From contig VGFQ01000010.1 in assembly GCA_016868815.1 (NCBI GenBank), positions 20,801 to 84,800 of the forward strand: a stretch of DNA of 64,000 bases, in the 5' to 3' direction. Of this stretch, positions 35,976-45,200 are shown piece after piece; the first letter of the stretch is position 1; every line of letters begins with the position of its first letter. A program made the position numbers and the translations under genes. The notes below the pieces were generated by a model, which worked only from the letters and a program-made list of their open reading frames with translations, ran no database searches and was not told the DNA's origin. Source of the DNA: Bacteroidota bacterium. GTDB taxonomy: Bacteria; Bacteroidota; Bacteroidia; Chitinophagales; Chitinophagaceae.

Positions 35976-36839
35976 ATGAAAGCAACATCCATAGAGCCCA
36001 AGATCATCACGGTCATTGGCGTTGGACTGATCGGCGGGTCGCTGGCGCTGCGCCTGCGCGCCGGAGGACTTGCCTCCCGCATCCTCGGCGTGGACAACCA
36101 GGAGGCGCATGCCAGCAAAGCCCTGGAGCTTGGACTGGTCGATGCGATGATGTCGCTGGAAGAGTCCGTCGCCTGCTCTGACACTATATTCTTATCCATC
36201 CCGGTGGACAGCGCCGTCCAGATATTACCAAATCTACTGGACAAAGTCGACCATCAGATTGTTATAGACCTTGGCTCGACAAAGTCTGACATCGTGGCAG
36301 CGGTCCGTCATCATCCCCGACGCGGTCGCTTTGTGGCCTCTCACCCCATGTGGGGAACAGAGTATAGTGGCCCTCAAGCGGCTGTCGCTGGCGCGTTTCA
36401 GGGTAAGTCGGTCATTCTATGCGACGTAGCCGACAGCGATGCGGATGCCTTGGAATGGGCTAAGCACCTTTTTCATGCGATCGGCATGCACATCACCGAG
36501 ATGGATGCCGTCGCCCACGACATACATGCAGCCTATGTGAGTCATATTTCCCATGTCACCTCCTTCGCACTGGCGAACACCGTCCTGGCAAAAGAACGTG
36601 AGGACGAGGCCATCTTCGAACTTGCCAGCGCAGGCTTCGAGAGCACCGTCCGACTGGCGAAGAGCAATCCAGACATGTGGCTTCCCATCCTCCGCCAGAA
36701 CAAAGACAATGTGCTCGACGTACTCAATGAGCACATCACTCAGCTCCGACGTTTCAAGAGCTGCCTGGAGCGTGAGAATTGGGAATACCTCCGAGAGCTG
36801 ATGCAAGACGCCAACCGCATCCGACGAATCATACAGTAA
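35976..36839 (+). CDS. tyrA: Prephenate dehydrogenase
   Basis: 287 aa. It oxidatively decarboxylates prephenate to 4-hydroxyphenylpyruvate. The NAD-binding GxGLIGGS motif is at the N-terminus (ITVIGVGLIGGSLALRL). Further family features are DLGSTKSDIV and FVASHPMWGTEYSGP, followed by the all-helical C-terminal domain. No chorismate mutase or ACT domain is fused. It lies 6 nt after the aminotransferase. Confidence 0.95.
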   Translation: MKATSIEPKIITVIGVGLIGGSLALRLRAGGLASRILGVDNQEAHASKALELGLVDAMMSLEESVACSDTIFLSIPVDSAVQILPNLLDKVDHQIVIDLGSTKSDIVAAVRHHPRRGRFVASHPMWGTEYSGPQAAVAGAFQGKSVILCDVADSDADALEWAKHLFHAIGMHITEMDAVAHDIHAAYVSHISHVTSFALANTVLAKEREDEAIFELASAGFESTVRLAKSNPDMWLPILRQNKDNVLDVLNEHITQLRRFKSCLERENWEYLRELMQDANRIRRIIQ

Positions 36840-36878
36840 CCCAAAATCATCCCCATCTTTATCTTTAATTTCACAGAC

Positions 36879-37970
36879 ATGCAAACGACCCCGACAGCAA
36901 CCGCCGCTTCACTGATTACAGATAAATGGGAGAAGCGGCCACTCCTTATCTCAGGGCCCTGCAGCGCAGAAACCGAGGAGCAATTGGTGACTACAGCACA
37001 ACAACTTGCTGCCACCGGCAAGGTGGATGTCCTTCGGGCTGGTATCTGGAAGCCACGTACCAAGCCCGGTATGTTTGAAGGCATAGGCGCAAAAGGCCTA
37101 CCCTGGCTGCAGCAGGCAAGGAAGCTCACCGGTATCCCCACCACCGTAGAAGTGGCCACCGGTAAGCAGGTACAAGATGCACTTACCTTCGACGTAGACA
37201 TGCTTTGGATTGGTGCCCGCACCACCGTCAATCCATTCAGCGTACAAGAAGTTGCAGACGCCCTGCGCGGCGTCCAGGTGCCCGTATTCATCAAAAACCC
37301 TATCAACCCCGACCTGGAGTTATGGGGAGGTGCCGTAGAGCGTGTAGCCCGTGCAGGCATCTCCCGGATAGGCCTGATACATCGTGGGTTCTCTTCCTAT
37401 GGGAATACAGAGTTTCGAAATGCCCCCATGTGGCACCTGGCCATCGAGATGAAGCGCAGGCACCCGGAGATGCTCATGGTGAATGACCCATCTCATATCT
37501 GCGGCCGGAGGGATATCCTCCTGGACGTAGCACAAAAGGCTATGGACCTCGACTTTGACGGGCTGATGATTGAAAGTCACCTAGATCCTGACAATGCCTG
37601 GAGCGATGCCAAACAGCAAGTCACGCCGGCCCGACTGGCAGAGATGTTCGACAACATAAAGTGGCGCCATGAAGATGTCGCCTCGGAATCTTTTCATATG
37701 GCGCTCGACAAACTCAGGGAACAGATCAACCATGTAGACGATGAACTGCTCGATCTACTCGCCCAGCGCATGCGCATTGCAGAAAAAATCGGTGAATACA
37801 AGCGGAACAATGCTGTGACCATCCTGCAGACCAACCGCTGGAATCAGGTCCTAGAGAAATCCTTCGGAAAGGCTGACAAGCTGGGCCTGAGTCGCGAGTT
37901 TGTCACCCGCTATCTCGACGCGGTTCACATGGAAAGCATCAACCGACAAAACAGGGTGATGAACGGCTAG
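36879..37970 (+). CDS. Bifunctional 3-deoxy-7-phosphoheptulonate synthase/chorismate mutase
   Basis: 363 aa. Residues 1-265 form a DAHP synthase of the Bacteroidota AroA(G) type (ISGPCSAETEEQL, RAGIWKPRTKPGMFEG, HRGFSSYGNTEFRNAP, DPSHICGRRDI). The C-terminal ~95 residues are an AroQ-type chorismate mutase (LDKLREQINHVDDELLDLLAQRMRIAEKIGEYK). The one protein therefore catalyses the first step of the shikimate pathway and the branch step to prephenate. Regulation by prephenate or chorismate is known for such fusions. It lies 39 nt after tyrA. Confidence 0.95.
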   Translation: MQTTPTATAASLITDKWEKRPLLISGPCSAETEEQLVTTAQQLAATGKVDVLRAGIWKPRTKPGMFEGIGAKGLPWLQQARKLTGIPTTVEVATGKQVQDALTFDVDMLWIGARTTVNPFSVQEVADALRGVQVPVFIKNPINPDLELWGGAVERVARAGISRIGLIHRGFSSYGNTEFRNAPMWHLAIEMKRRHPEMLMVNDPSHICGRRDILLDVAQKAMDLDFDGLMIESHLDPDNAWSDAKQQVTPARLAEMFDNIKWRHEDVASESFHMALDKLREQINHVDDELLDLLAQRMRIAEKIGEYKRNNAVTILQTNRWNQVLEKSFGKADKLGLSREFVTRYLDAVHMESINRQNRVMNG

Positions 37971-37983
37971 CCAACCTCAACGC

Positions 37984-38415
37984 ATGTCATTGTTAAAATC
38001 ATATCTGTATGTACACGCGGTCTGGTCCGTCAGCGGACAAAGACCACTGCTGCAGCGCAGTGTCCGTACCGTACTGTCGGCTCATATGCTCAAATCTGCC
38101 GAGGAAAAAGGGATCCGAATCCTGAAAGCAAACGGAGGGGCCGACCATCTACATCTACTCCTCCATCTTCATCCGGCCCAGAACCTAGCACAGCTGGTCC
38201 GACAGCTCAAGTCTGAGAGTACTGACTGGCTCAATACTACTCAGATCGTATCTGAGTCATTTCAATGGGAAGAAGACTTTGTGGCGTATAGCGTGAGCCC
38301 GAATGTGATTCGGCAGGTATCCGAATACATCGACCGACAGGAAGAGTATCACCTCACAAAGACCTTCCAGGATGAAATGGCCGTCTTCGATGCCTTGCAG
38401 TCCAACCAACCCTAA
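37984..38415 (+). CDS. IS200/IS605-type Y1 (HUH) transposase-like protein, inside the aromatic operon
   Basis: 143 aa. The HUH motif is visible as ADHLHLLL (His55 and His57), and the catalytic Tyr candidate is Tyr115 in VSEYIDRQEEYH. The size and fold signature match single-domain TnpA proteins of IS200/IS605 or RAYT-like families. It sits 13 nt after the DAHP synthase gene and 13 nt before aroB, with no visible terminal palindromes, target duplication or TnpB. This points to a domesticated or long-resident copy rather than a fresh insertion. Confidence 0.85.
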   Translation: MSLLKSYLYVHAVWSVSGQRPLLQRSVRTVLSAHMLKSAEEKGIRILKANGGADHLHLLLHLHPAQNLAQLVRQLKSESTDWLNTTQIVSESFQWEEDFVAYSVSPNVIRQVSEYIDRQEEYHLTKTFQDEMAVFDALQSNQP

Positions 38416-38428
38416 GCCGCACGCTGAC

Positions 38429-39496
38429 ATGACCCCCTCTGCGACATACCGTTTCTCTGCGCAGTCCGTTGATTATTTTTTTGGCGGTCGTCTTTCCTCT
38501 CTGTCAAAACACTGCCAAAAGAAGTCTACGGTGCTGTTGATGGATGAAACCGTCCATGCCTTACATGGCGCGTGCTTCAAAGACTGGGACATCCTCACCA
38601 TCCCCTCTGGAGAGCAGTATAAAGTCCAGTCAACGGTAGACCGCATCATAGGTGAGCTCATCGAGCGGAAGGCGGACCGATCCTTTACCCTGGTAGGTGT
38701 TGGCGGCGGCGTCGTCACTGACCTGACCGGTTATGCGGCCTCCGTATACATGCGTGGCATATCCTTCGGCTTTCTGCCAACTACACTGCTGGCCATGGTG
38801 GATGCCTCCATCGGAGGGAAAAACGGCATTGACGTAGGAGCCTACAAGAATATGGTGGGTGTCATCCGACAGCCTGGCTTCATCCTCTACGACTGGTCAT
38901 TTCTACGGACCCTGCCAGACACACTCTGGTCGGATGGTTTTGCGGAAGTCATCAAGCATGCCTGCATCCGCGATGCGGCCGCCTTTCGACTCCTGTCCAG
39001 CTACGATGTGAAACGCTTGCAAAAGAAGTCGGACATCCTCCACGGCCTAATCGAAAGAAATGCCCGCATGAAGTCGGCCATCGTTCGGCGCGATGAGTTT
39101 GAGTGCAATGAGCGGCGACTGCTAAACTTTGGACATACGCTGGGGCATGCCATCGAGACGGTGCACCAGCTCAGCCACGGACAGGCTGTCGCCATCGGGA
39201 TGGTACTGGCCAGCCAGCTCTCAGCGCAGCGGCTGGGCTTCAGTGGCACAGAAAAGCTACAAGACGTATTGCAGGCCTACGGGCTGCCTATAACACATCG
39301 CTATGATGCGACGAAAGTGTTGGAAGTCCTCCGCCTAGACAAGAAACGGGTGAGCCTTGACATGAATGAGGTGTTGCTGGAACGCATCGGTAAGGGTGTC
39401 GTGCAAAAGATCGCTTTGGCCTCCTTTGAAGAATGGGTGCGGCAGGCGGCAGAGGCGCAACAGCCTGCTTTTCGAAAGCCACCAAAAAAAAGTTGA
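38429..39496 (+). CDS. aroB: 3-dehydroquinate synthase
   Basis: 355 aa. It makes 3-dehydroquinate from DAHP. NAD-binding (GVGGGVVTDLTGYAASVYMRGI), the PTTLLAMVDASIGGKNGID motif and metal ligands (GFAEVIKHA, LNFGHTLGHAIE) are present. The ATG at 38429 was chosen because upstream in-frame sequence overlaps the transposase-like gene. Confidence 0.95.
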   Translation: MTPSATYRFSAQSVDYFFGGRLSSLSKHCQKKSTVLLMDETVHALHGACFKDWDILTIPSGEQYKVQSTVDRIIGELIERKADRSFTLVGVGGGVVTDLTGYAASVYMRGISFGFLPTTLLAMVDASIGGKNGIDVGAYKNMVGVIRQPGFILYDWSFLRTLPDTLWSDGFAEVIKHACIRDAAAFRLLSSYDVKRLQKKSDILHGLIERNARMKSAIVRRDEFECNERRLLNFGHTLGHAIETVHQLSHGQAVAIGMVLASQLSAQRLGFSGTEKLQDVLQAYGLPITHRYDATKVLEVLRLDKKRVSLDMNEVLLERIGKGVVQKIALASFEEWVRQAAEAQQPAFRKPPKKS

Positions 39497-39508
39497 AGTA
39501 TCGCATAT

Positions 39509-40822
39509 ATGATTGCAACCGTCCATCCATCCACGCTGAAAGGGCATCTCGTCTCACCCCGCTCCAAGAGCGCCATGCAGCGTGCTTGTGCGGCGGCCTT
39601 GTTGCGTCATGGACAGACGGAGATACGGCTCCCCGGACAGAGCAATGACGACCTGGCGGCCATGGACGTCATCACGCGCCTGGGGGCCACCATCCATGAG
39701 TCTGATGCCGCCCTGCTGGTGCAGAGCCAGGGCGTGCATCCCAAATCCGATGCGGTCCACTGCGGCGAGAGCGGGCTGGGCATACGGATGTTCACCCCGA
39801 TTGCTGCGCTTTCTCCCCGACGGCTGCTGCTGACAGGTGCGGGCTCCCTGGTGACGAGGCCGATGGATTTCTTCGATGCTGTCCTTCCCCAGCTAGGAGT
39901 GATGGTGTCATCACAGCAGGGAAGGTTGCCATTGTCTATTCAGGGCCCGCTGCGTCCGGCGGATATCACCGTCGACGGTTCCCTCAGTTCCCAGTTTCTG
40001 ACGGGGCTGCTCATGGCCTTCTCCGCCGCAGGCGCCTCTGACGTGACCATCCGTGTCGAAGGTCTAAAGAGCCGACCCTATATTGATTTAACGCTCTCGG
40101 TCATGCGCAGTTTCGGCATGCATATGCCAGACACGACGGCTGGTGATGTGTTTCATTTTCCCGTCTATATTCCAAGCCTTGCGATGACTGAGCCGCTGTG
40201 TTATACGGTAGAAGGTGACTGGAGTGGGGCCGCCTTTCTGGTGGTGGCGGCCGCCCTGGCAGGCGATCTTGCTATTGAGGGCCTCGACGTGGCATCAGTA
40301 CAGGGTGATAAGGCCATCCTCACAGCCCTAGCGTCTGCCGGTGGACAGTTTCATGTCGGTGCCGACGGCCGGCTATATATTGCACAGACATCGCTACAAG
40401 CCTTTGCTTTCGATGCCACCGAGTGCCCGGACCTATTCCCTCCGCTGGCGGCCCTTGCAGCCTGCTGTGCTGGGACCTCCGTCATACAAGGTGTTGGCAG
40501 GCTGGCGCATAAGGAAAGCGACCGTGGACAGACCCTCCAACAGGAGTTTGGGAAGTTGGGAGTGTCGATCCGCCTGGAGGAAGACCTGATGTTTATTGAG
40601 GGAGGCGGAGCCATTCTGGCTGGTAATGTCCATTCCTGTCATGACCATCGCATCGCCATGTCGCTAGCGGTGGCAGCCTTGAGGGCCCAGGGACCTCTAC
40701 GCATCGAGGCAGCCGAAGCCATTGGGAAGTCCTACCCGCATTTTTTCGATGACATGGTCTCATTGGGGGCAGGCATTCATCGATCCGGAAGCCTGCCAAC
40801 CACCGTCTTCACACCAGAATAA
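39509..40822 (+). CDS. aroA: 3-phosphoshikimate 1-carboxyvinyltransferase (EPSP synthase)
   Basis: 437 aa. The phosphoenolpyruvate-binding N-terminus reads HLVSPRSKSAMQRACAAAL (SKS motif), and the second signature is RLAHKESDRGQTLQQEF. The two-lobe inside-out barrel repeats can be followed along the chain, including DGSLSSQFLTGLLMAF. It lies 12 nt after aroB. Confidence 0.94.
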   Translation: MIATVHPSTLKGHLVSPRSKSAMQRACAAALLRHGQTEIRLPGQSNDDLAAMDVITRLGATIHESDAALLVQSQGVHPKSDAVHCGESGLGIRMFTPIAALSPRRLLLTGAGSLVTRPMDFFDAVLPQLGVMVSSQQGRLPLSIQGPLRPADITVDGSLSSQFLTGLLMAFSAAGASDVTIRVEGLKSRPYIDLTLSVMRSFGMHMPDTTAGDVFHFPVYIPSLAMTEPLCYTVEGDWSGAAFLVVAAALAGDLAIEGLDVASVQGDKAILTALASAGGQFHVGADGRLYIAQTSLQAFAFDATECPDLFPPLAALAACCAGTSVIQGVGRLAHKESDRGQTLQQEFGKLGVSIRLEEDLMFIEGGGAILAGNVHSCHDHRIAMSLAVAALRAQGPLRIEAAEAIGKSYPHFFDDMVSLGAGIHRSGSLPTTVFTPE

Positions 40823-40827
40823 AGAGT

Positions 40828-41829
40828 ATGAATCGATTCGGAAAACACTTCAGCGTCACCATCCTCGGTGAGTCTCACGGCGACGGGGTGGGGATTGTCA
40901 TCGACGGCTGCCCAGCCGGACTGCCCCTTGCCGTGGAAGATTTCATCGCCGACATGGAGCGACGAAAGGGTGGCCTCCAGAAAGGCACAACCCCCCGGCA
41001 AGAGGAAGATCTCCCGCAATTCCTCACTGGCTTGTTCATGGGACGTACGACGGGGGCACCCCTCACCCTCTTCTTCCCCAACCGCAATACCCGCTCGGCT
41101 GACTATGAAAAACAACGTGCCGTGCCAAGGCCCGGCCATGCTGATTTTGTCGCCCATCACAAGTTCGGTGGCTTTGAAGACTATCGTGGGGGCGGGCATT
41201 TCAGCGGTCGCTTGACGGCATGTCTAGTGGCAGCTGGCGTGATTGCGAAGCGACTGCTGACACCAGTACAGATCGAGGCCACGATCCTGGAGATTGGTGG
41301 CATTCCTGATATAGAGAAAGGTTTGGAGCAGGCCATTCAGCACAAGGACTCTGTTGGAGGAATGGTAGAATGCCGCGCCAAGGGGCTTCCTCTGGGACTG
41401 GGAGAACCTTTCTTCAACTCCGTAGAATCTTTGTTGGCGCATGCGGCCTTTTCTATCCCCGCGGTGAAAGGCGTCGAGTTCGGGGCAGGCTTTGCCGCTG
41501 CCCGTATGTTTGGCTCCGAACATAATGATCCCATCACAGACTTGCAGGGTCATACGGCCAGCAACCACGCAGGAGGGATCGTGGGAGGGATCACCAATGG
41601 CAACGAGCTCGTGTGGAGGGTTGCCGTCAAGCCGACATCTTCTACGCCCAAAGAACAGGTGACCTTGAATTGGGAGACTGGCGAGACGGAGCTATTCTCC
41701 GTCAAAGGTCGTCACGATCTATGCATTGCTTTACGGGTACCGCCCGTCCTGGAAGCTGTGACCGCCATGGTGTTGGTTGATCTTATGCTGGAGGCTCATA
41801 AAATACCCAGGGTACTTTGCTCGTTATAG
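40828..41829 (+). CDS. aroC: Chorismate synthase
   Basis: 333 aa, slightly shorter than the usual 350-390. It converts EPSP to chorismate using reduced FMN. Family signatures are GESHGDGVGIVIDGCPAGLP, RGGGHFSGRLTA and ASNHAGGIVGGITNG. It begins 5 nt after aroA. Confidence 0.95.
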   Translation: MNRFGKHFSVTILGESHGDGVGIVIDGCPAGLPLAVEDFIADMERRKGGLQKGTTPRQEEDLPQFLTGLFMGRTTGAPLTLFFPNRNTRSADYEKQRAVPRPGHADFVAHHKFGGFEDYRGGGHFSGRLTACLVAAGVIAKRLLTPVQIEATILEIGGIPDIEKGLEQAIQHKDSVGGMVECRAKGLPLGLGEPFFNSVESLLAHAAFSIPAVKGVEFGAGFAAARMFGSEHNDPITDLQGHTASNHAGGIVGGITNGNELVWRVAVKPTSSTPKEQVTLNWETGETELFSVKGRHDLCIALRVPPVLEAVTAMVLVDLMLEAHKIPRVLCSL

Positions 41830-41849
41830 CTTTTGTAATGCCTTCTGTC

Positions 41850-42155
41850 ATGCAAGTGATCTATCATTTCACCACCCGAAACGAATGGGAGTTCTCCCAG
41901 GGCCGTGGCCAGGTCGTCGCCCCATCCCTCTATGACGAGGGATTCATCCATTGCTGTACCTCGGAACAGGTTCCGGAGATCCGTCAGCGCTATTTCCTGG
42001 GCCAGGAAGATGCCATCCTCCTCGAGATAAACCCTCAGGCCTTGTGCAGCCAGCTGGTTTATGAATGGTCGGATTCTTTGGAGCAGACCTTCCCACATAT
42101 CTATGGGCCCATCAACACCGATGCCGTCACAGAGGCTCGGCTGCTGCCTGTCTAA
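41850..42155 (+). CDS. DUF952 family protein
   Basis: 101 aa from the ATG at 41850; an ATG at 41838 is also possible. The sequence IYHFTTRNEWEF..GFIHCCTSEQVPEI..HIYGPINTDAV matches the DUF952 pattern, a small beta-rich fold of unknown function. It lies 20 nt downstream of aroC and is probably the last gene of the aromatic operon. No terminator hairpin is visible behind it. Confidence 0.85.
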   Translation: MQVIYHFTTRNEWEFSQGRGQVVAPSLYDEGFIHCCTSEQVPEIRQRYFLGQEDAILLEINPQALCSQLVYEWSDSLEQTFPHIYGPINTDAVTEARLLPV

Positions 42156-42213
42156 TATCTATTTTTATTTTTTTTCTACAGGCGTTGTACAAACCATTGT
42201 GCGACGGTGTGGG

Positions 42214-45200
42214 TCATCGGATGATGGTGACATACCCGGCCATCTTTGCCCGCCCATTCTTAGGGTCTATCACATAATAGTACGTGCCGAAGGGTAGCGG
42301 CAGTCCATTGCGCTTTCCATCCCAAGGCTTGTTGTAGCCAATAGAGCGGTAGATCAGTTGCCCGTCGATGCTAAAGACTTCTATGATGGCCCCCGGGTAT
42401 GAATCTATATATAGAATATCCCAGAAATCGTTGATTCCATCTCCGTTGGGGGTGAAGGTGTTGAAAGCTACAGGCTTATAGAGGACTTTCAGGAACATGG
42501 AGCTGGTGTCGGTACAGCCTTTGTCGGACGTGACCGTCAGCAGATACCGTATAGCACTGTCCGGGGAGGCAATGGGCTTGAGCAGCGTGGGGTTGTTGAG
42601 CCCTTTGGCGGGTGTCCAGAGGTAGGTAAGCCCGTTGGCATTGGTGGCCGTCGCTTCGATGGTGATCTGTGCACCTTCGAGCATGATGCGGTTGGGACCA
42701 GCATCCGCGATAGGGTTCGGGTTGATGGAGACGATTTTTGTGGCCACTGTAGATGGGCAGTCAAAACTGTTTGTGATTTTTAAGGTTACCGTATAAAGGC
42801 CAGTATTACTATAGACATATGAGAACGAGGGGATATTTCGAGTGGTTCCATCACCTAAATTCCAGTCAAGCGTTTTTAAAGTACCATCTTGTGTGTTAGA
42901 TCTATTTATAAACTGCAGTGATCCGCCAAGGCAAACGTCGGTTGCACTGACAGTGAAGTCTGCAATAGGCTGTGGATGTATGGTATTTAATACAATGGTT
43001 GTATCGTGAATACAACCTTGCTGTGTCGTTGCCTGAAGCCTTACGTTGAAGGGCCCTAGGTTGGCATAGGTGTGCGCAGGATGCCTAGCGGTGGATGTGT
43101 TTACGGCTCCGCTTCCAGGGTCTCCAAAGTTCCACAGATAGCTGAGTGTCGAGGTGTCTGCACCGGGGACGTGAGATTTATTTAAAAACGGAATTACCGC
43201 ATCCGGCAGGCAGCTAACCGGTGGAAAGGTGAAACTCGGCCTTACCAGTGGGTGTGCTTTCACGTTTGATATTTTTACAGCACTTGTACATCTATTTGAC
43301 GTGACCACCGACAGCTTTACGGGATAGGTAGCATAGACAGGGAACGTATGTTGAAATGGAGTGCTGGAAGTACGGATGTCCAGAGTACTTCCGTCTGCAT
43401 AGTCCCAACGCCATTGTGTGATGGTACCTTCCTGGGAGCTGGACTTGTCAGTCAGGGTGACTGGTTGTTTTTCACAGATAGGGGAAGATGACACATCAAA
43501 ATCTGCGATCGCACGCTTCCAAACTTTGATCGTCTGGGTGATAGAGTCTGTACAACCTCCAGTGGTCGAAGTGAATATATATTTGATAGTATGTGTTCCT
43601 TCGCCAGCTAGGGAAGGGTTGAAGATGCCTGTCGCAGAGACGCCAGGACCTGAAAAGCGGAAACTTCCTGGTACACCACCGATTTCAGTCGCTTCTGTAA
43701 TCTGGTACGGTGGTGCATCAAAGCAGATGTTCGGGATCAGGTTGAAGCGTGTCTTTGGGGCAGCATTTACCGTGATGGTCTGAGTAGTTTCTTTTAGACA
43801 AATACCGCCAGAAAATGCCTTTAATCTTATTCGATATGTTTTGGTAAGCGGCGACTGGAAGTTTGGATACTGATGTTTATAAATTTTTCCTAAGCGACTG
43901 TTCTCATCCGTTTCCACTATAGTCGGATTATTCACGTCATCCCAGTAGATTAAAATTTTCGTGATGACACCTGGGAAAACTGTCGAACTGTCAATAATCG
44001 CGACAGAGTCATTGGCGCACAGAGCAGTGGGGTTCAATACAACGAATCTTGCGATCGGGAAAGAACCATTAACAACGAGTCGCTGTACGATGGTATCTCG
44101 GCATCCATGATTCGTGTTAATATGCAAGCTGACATCATAGTTACCCACGGCTTTATAAGAATGCCTTGGATCTTTATCGGTGGCAGTATTGGAACTAATT
44201 GGCGGGGTATTCCAGTTCGGGTCACCGAAGTTCCAATTCCATTCAGAAATAGTGCCTGGGCTGGCAACTTTAGATGAGTCTAGAAATTCGGCATAGGTAT
44301 CGTTCAGGCAGACTTCTGGGATGATAAAGCCAGCCTTAGGCTTTGGGTTGACGCTAAATGGCGGCAGTGTATTTACGCTGATGCAACCATTTGAATTTGT
44401 TACAGTAAAAGATATATTATATGTGCCAGGTTTTGCGAATACATGGGTAGAATTAGGCTGTGTAGATGTATTCTGGCTACCGGATGTGGTATCATCGAAA
44501 TTCCATTGCCACTTCGTTAGGGAAGCACTATTTGCTGTCGACTGATCGGTAAAGGATATAAGGCCAGTAGCACAGACCGGACTGTTCGTAGTATAGGCAG
44601 CTAGTGGAAGTGGGAAGACCGTAATGGTGGCAGAACCAGACTGTATCTGTGTGCAAGCGGTTGAGGTTCCGTCTGTCACCGAGAGTAAGTTGTATGTAAG
44701 GGTAGTTGCCACATTCGTAGGTACAGGAATGGAAACGGTATCACCAACACTCGTAGAGACAGTTCGTGAAATGCCTCCGTTGATGTTGTACGAAAACGTG
44801 TAGGGTGCGGAAGATCCAGATCCTGTAAATGTAATTCTAGGGGATGGCGCATTCCTGCAAAGGCTGGTTTTGCCTTCTATAGTCGCTGTAGGTAAGGGTC
44901 GTACCGTCACTGTGGCAGTACCTGATTGGATTTGGCTACAGCCGGTAACGCTGCCATCTTTCACTGATAGCAAAGAATAGGTATATGTAGTGGCTGTTTG
45001 AGTTGGCACAGCAACAGACACGGTGTCACCAATGAGTGTGGAGACTGTTTGCTGGTTGCTACCATTGATTTGGTAAGTAAAAGTATATGGTCGTGTGGAT
45101 CCTGATCCAGTGAAAGTGATTCGTGGCTGAAGTTGGTTAAGGCATGTGATAGTGCTTCCGGTGATGGTGGCGTTGGGAAGTGGATTTACAGTGATGGTAG

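Noticed and set aside
37971..38428. A fresh mobile-element insertion between the DAHP synthase gene and aroB
   Set aside because: The 13-nt gaps on both sides contain no terminal palindromes or duplicated target sequence, and no TnpB is present.
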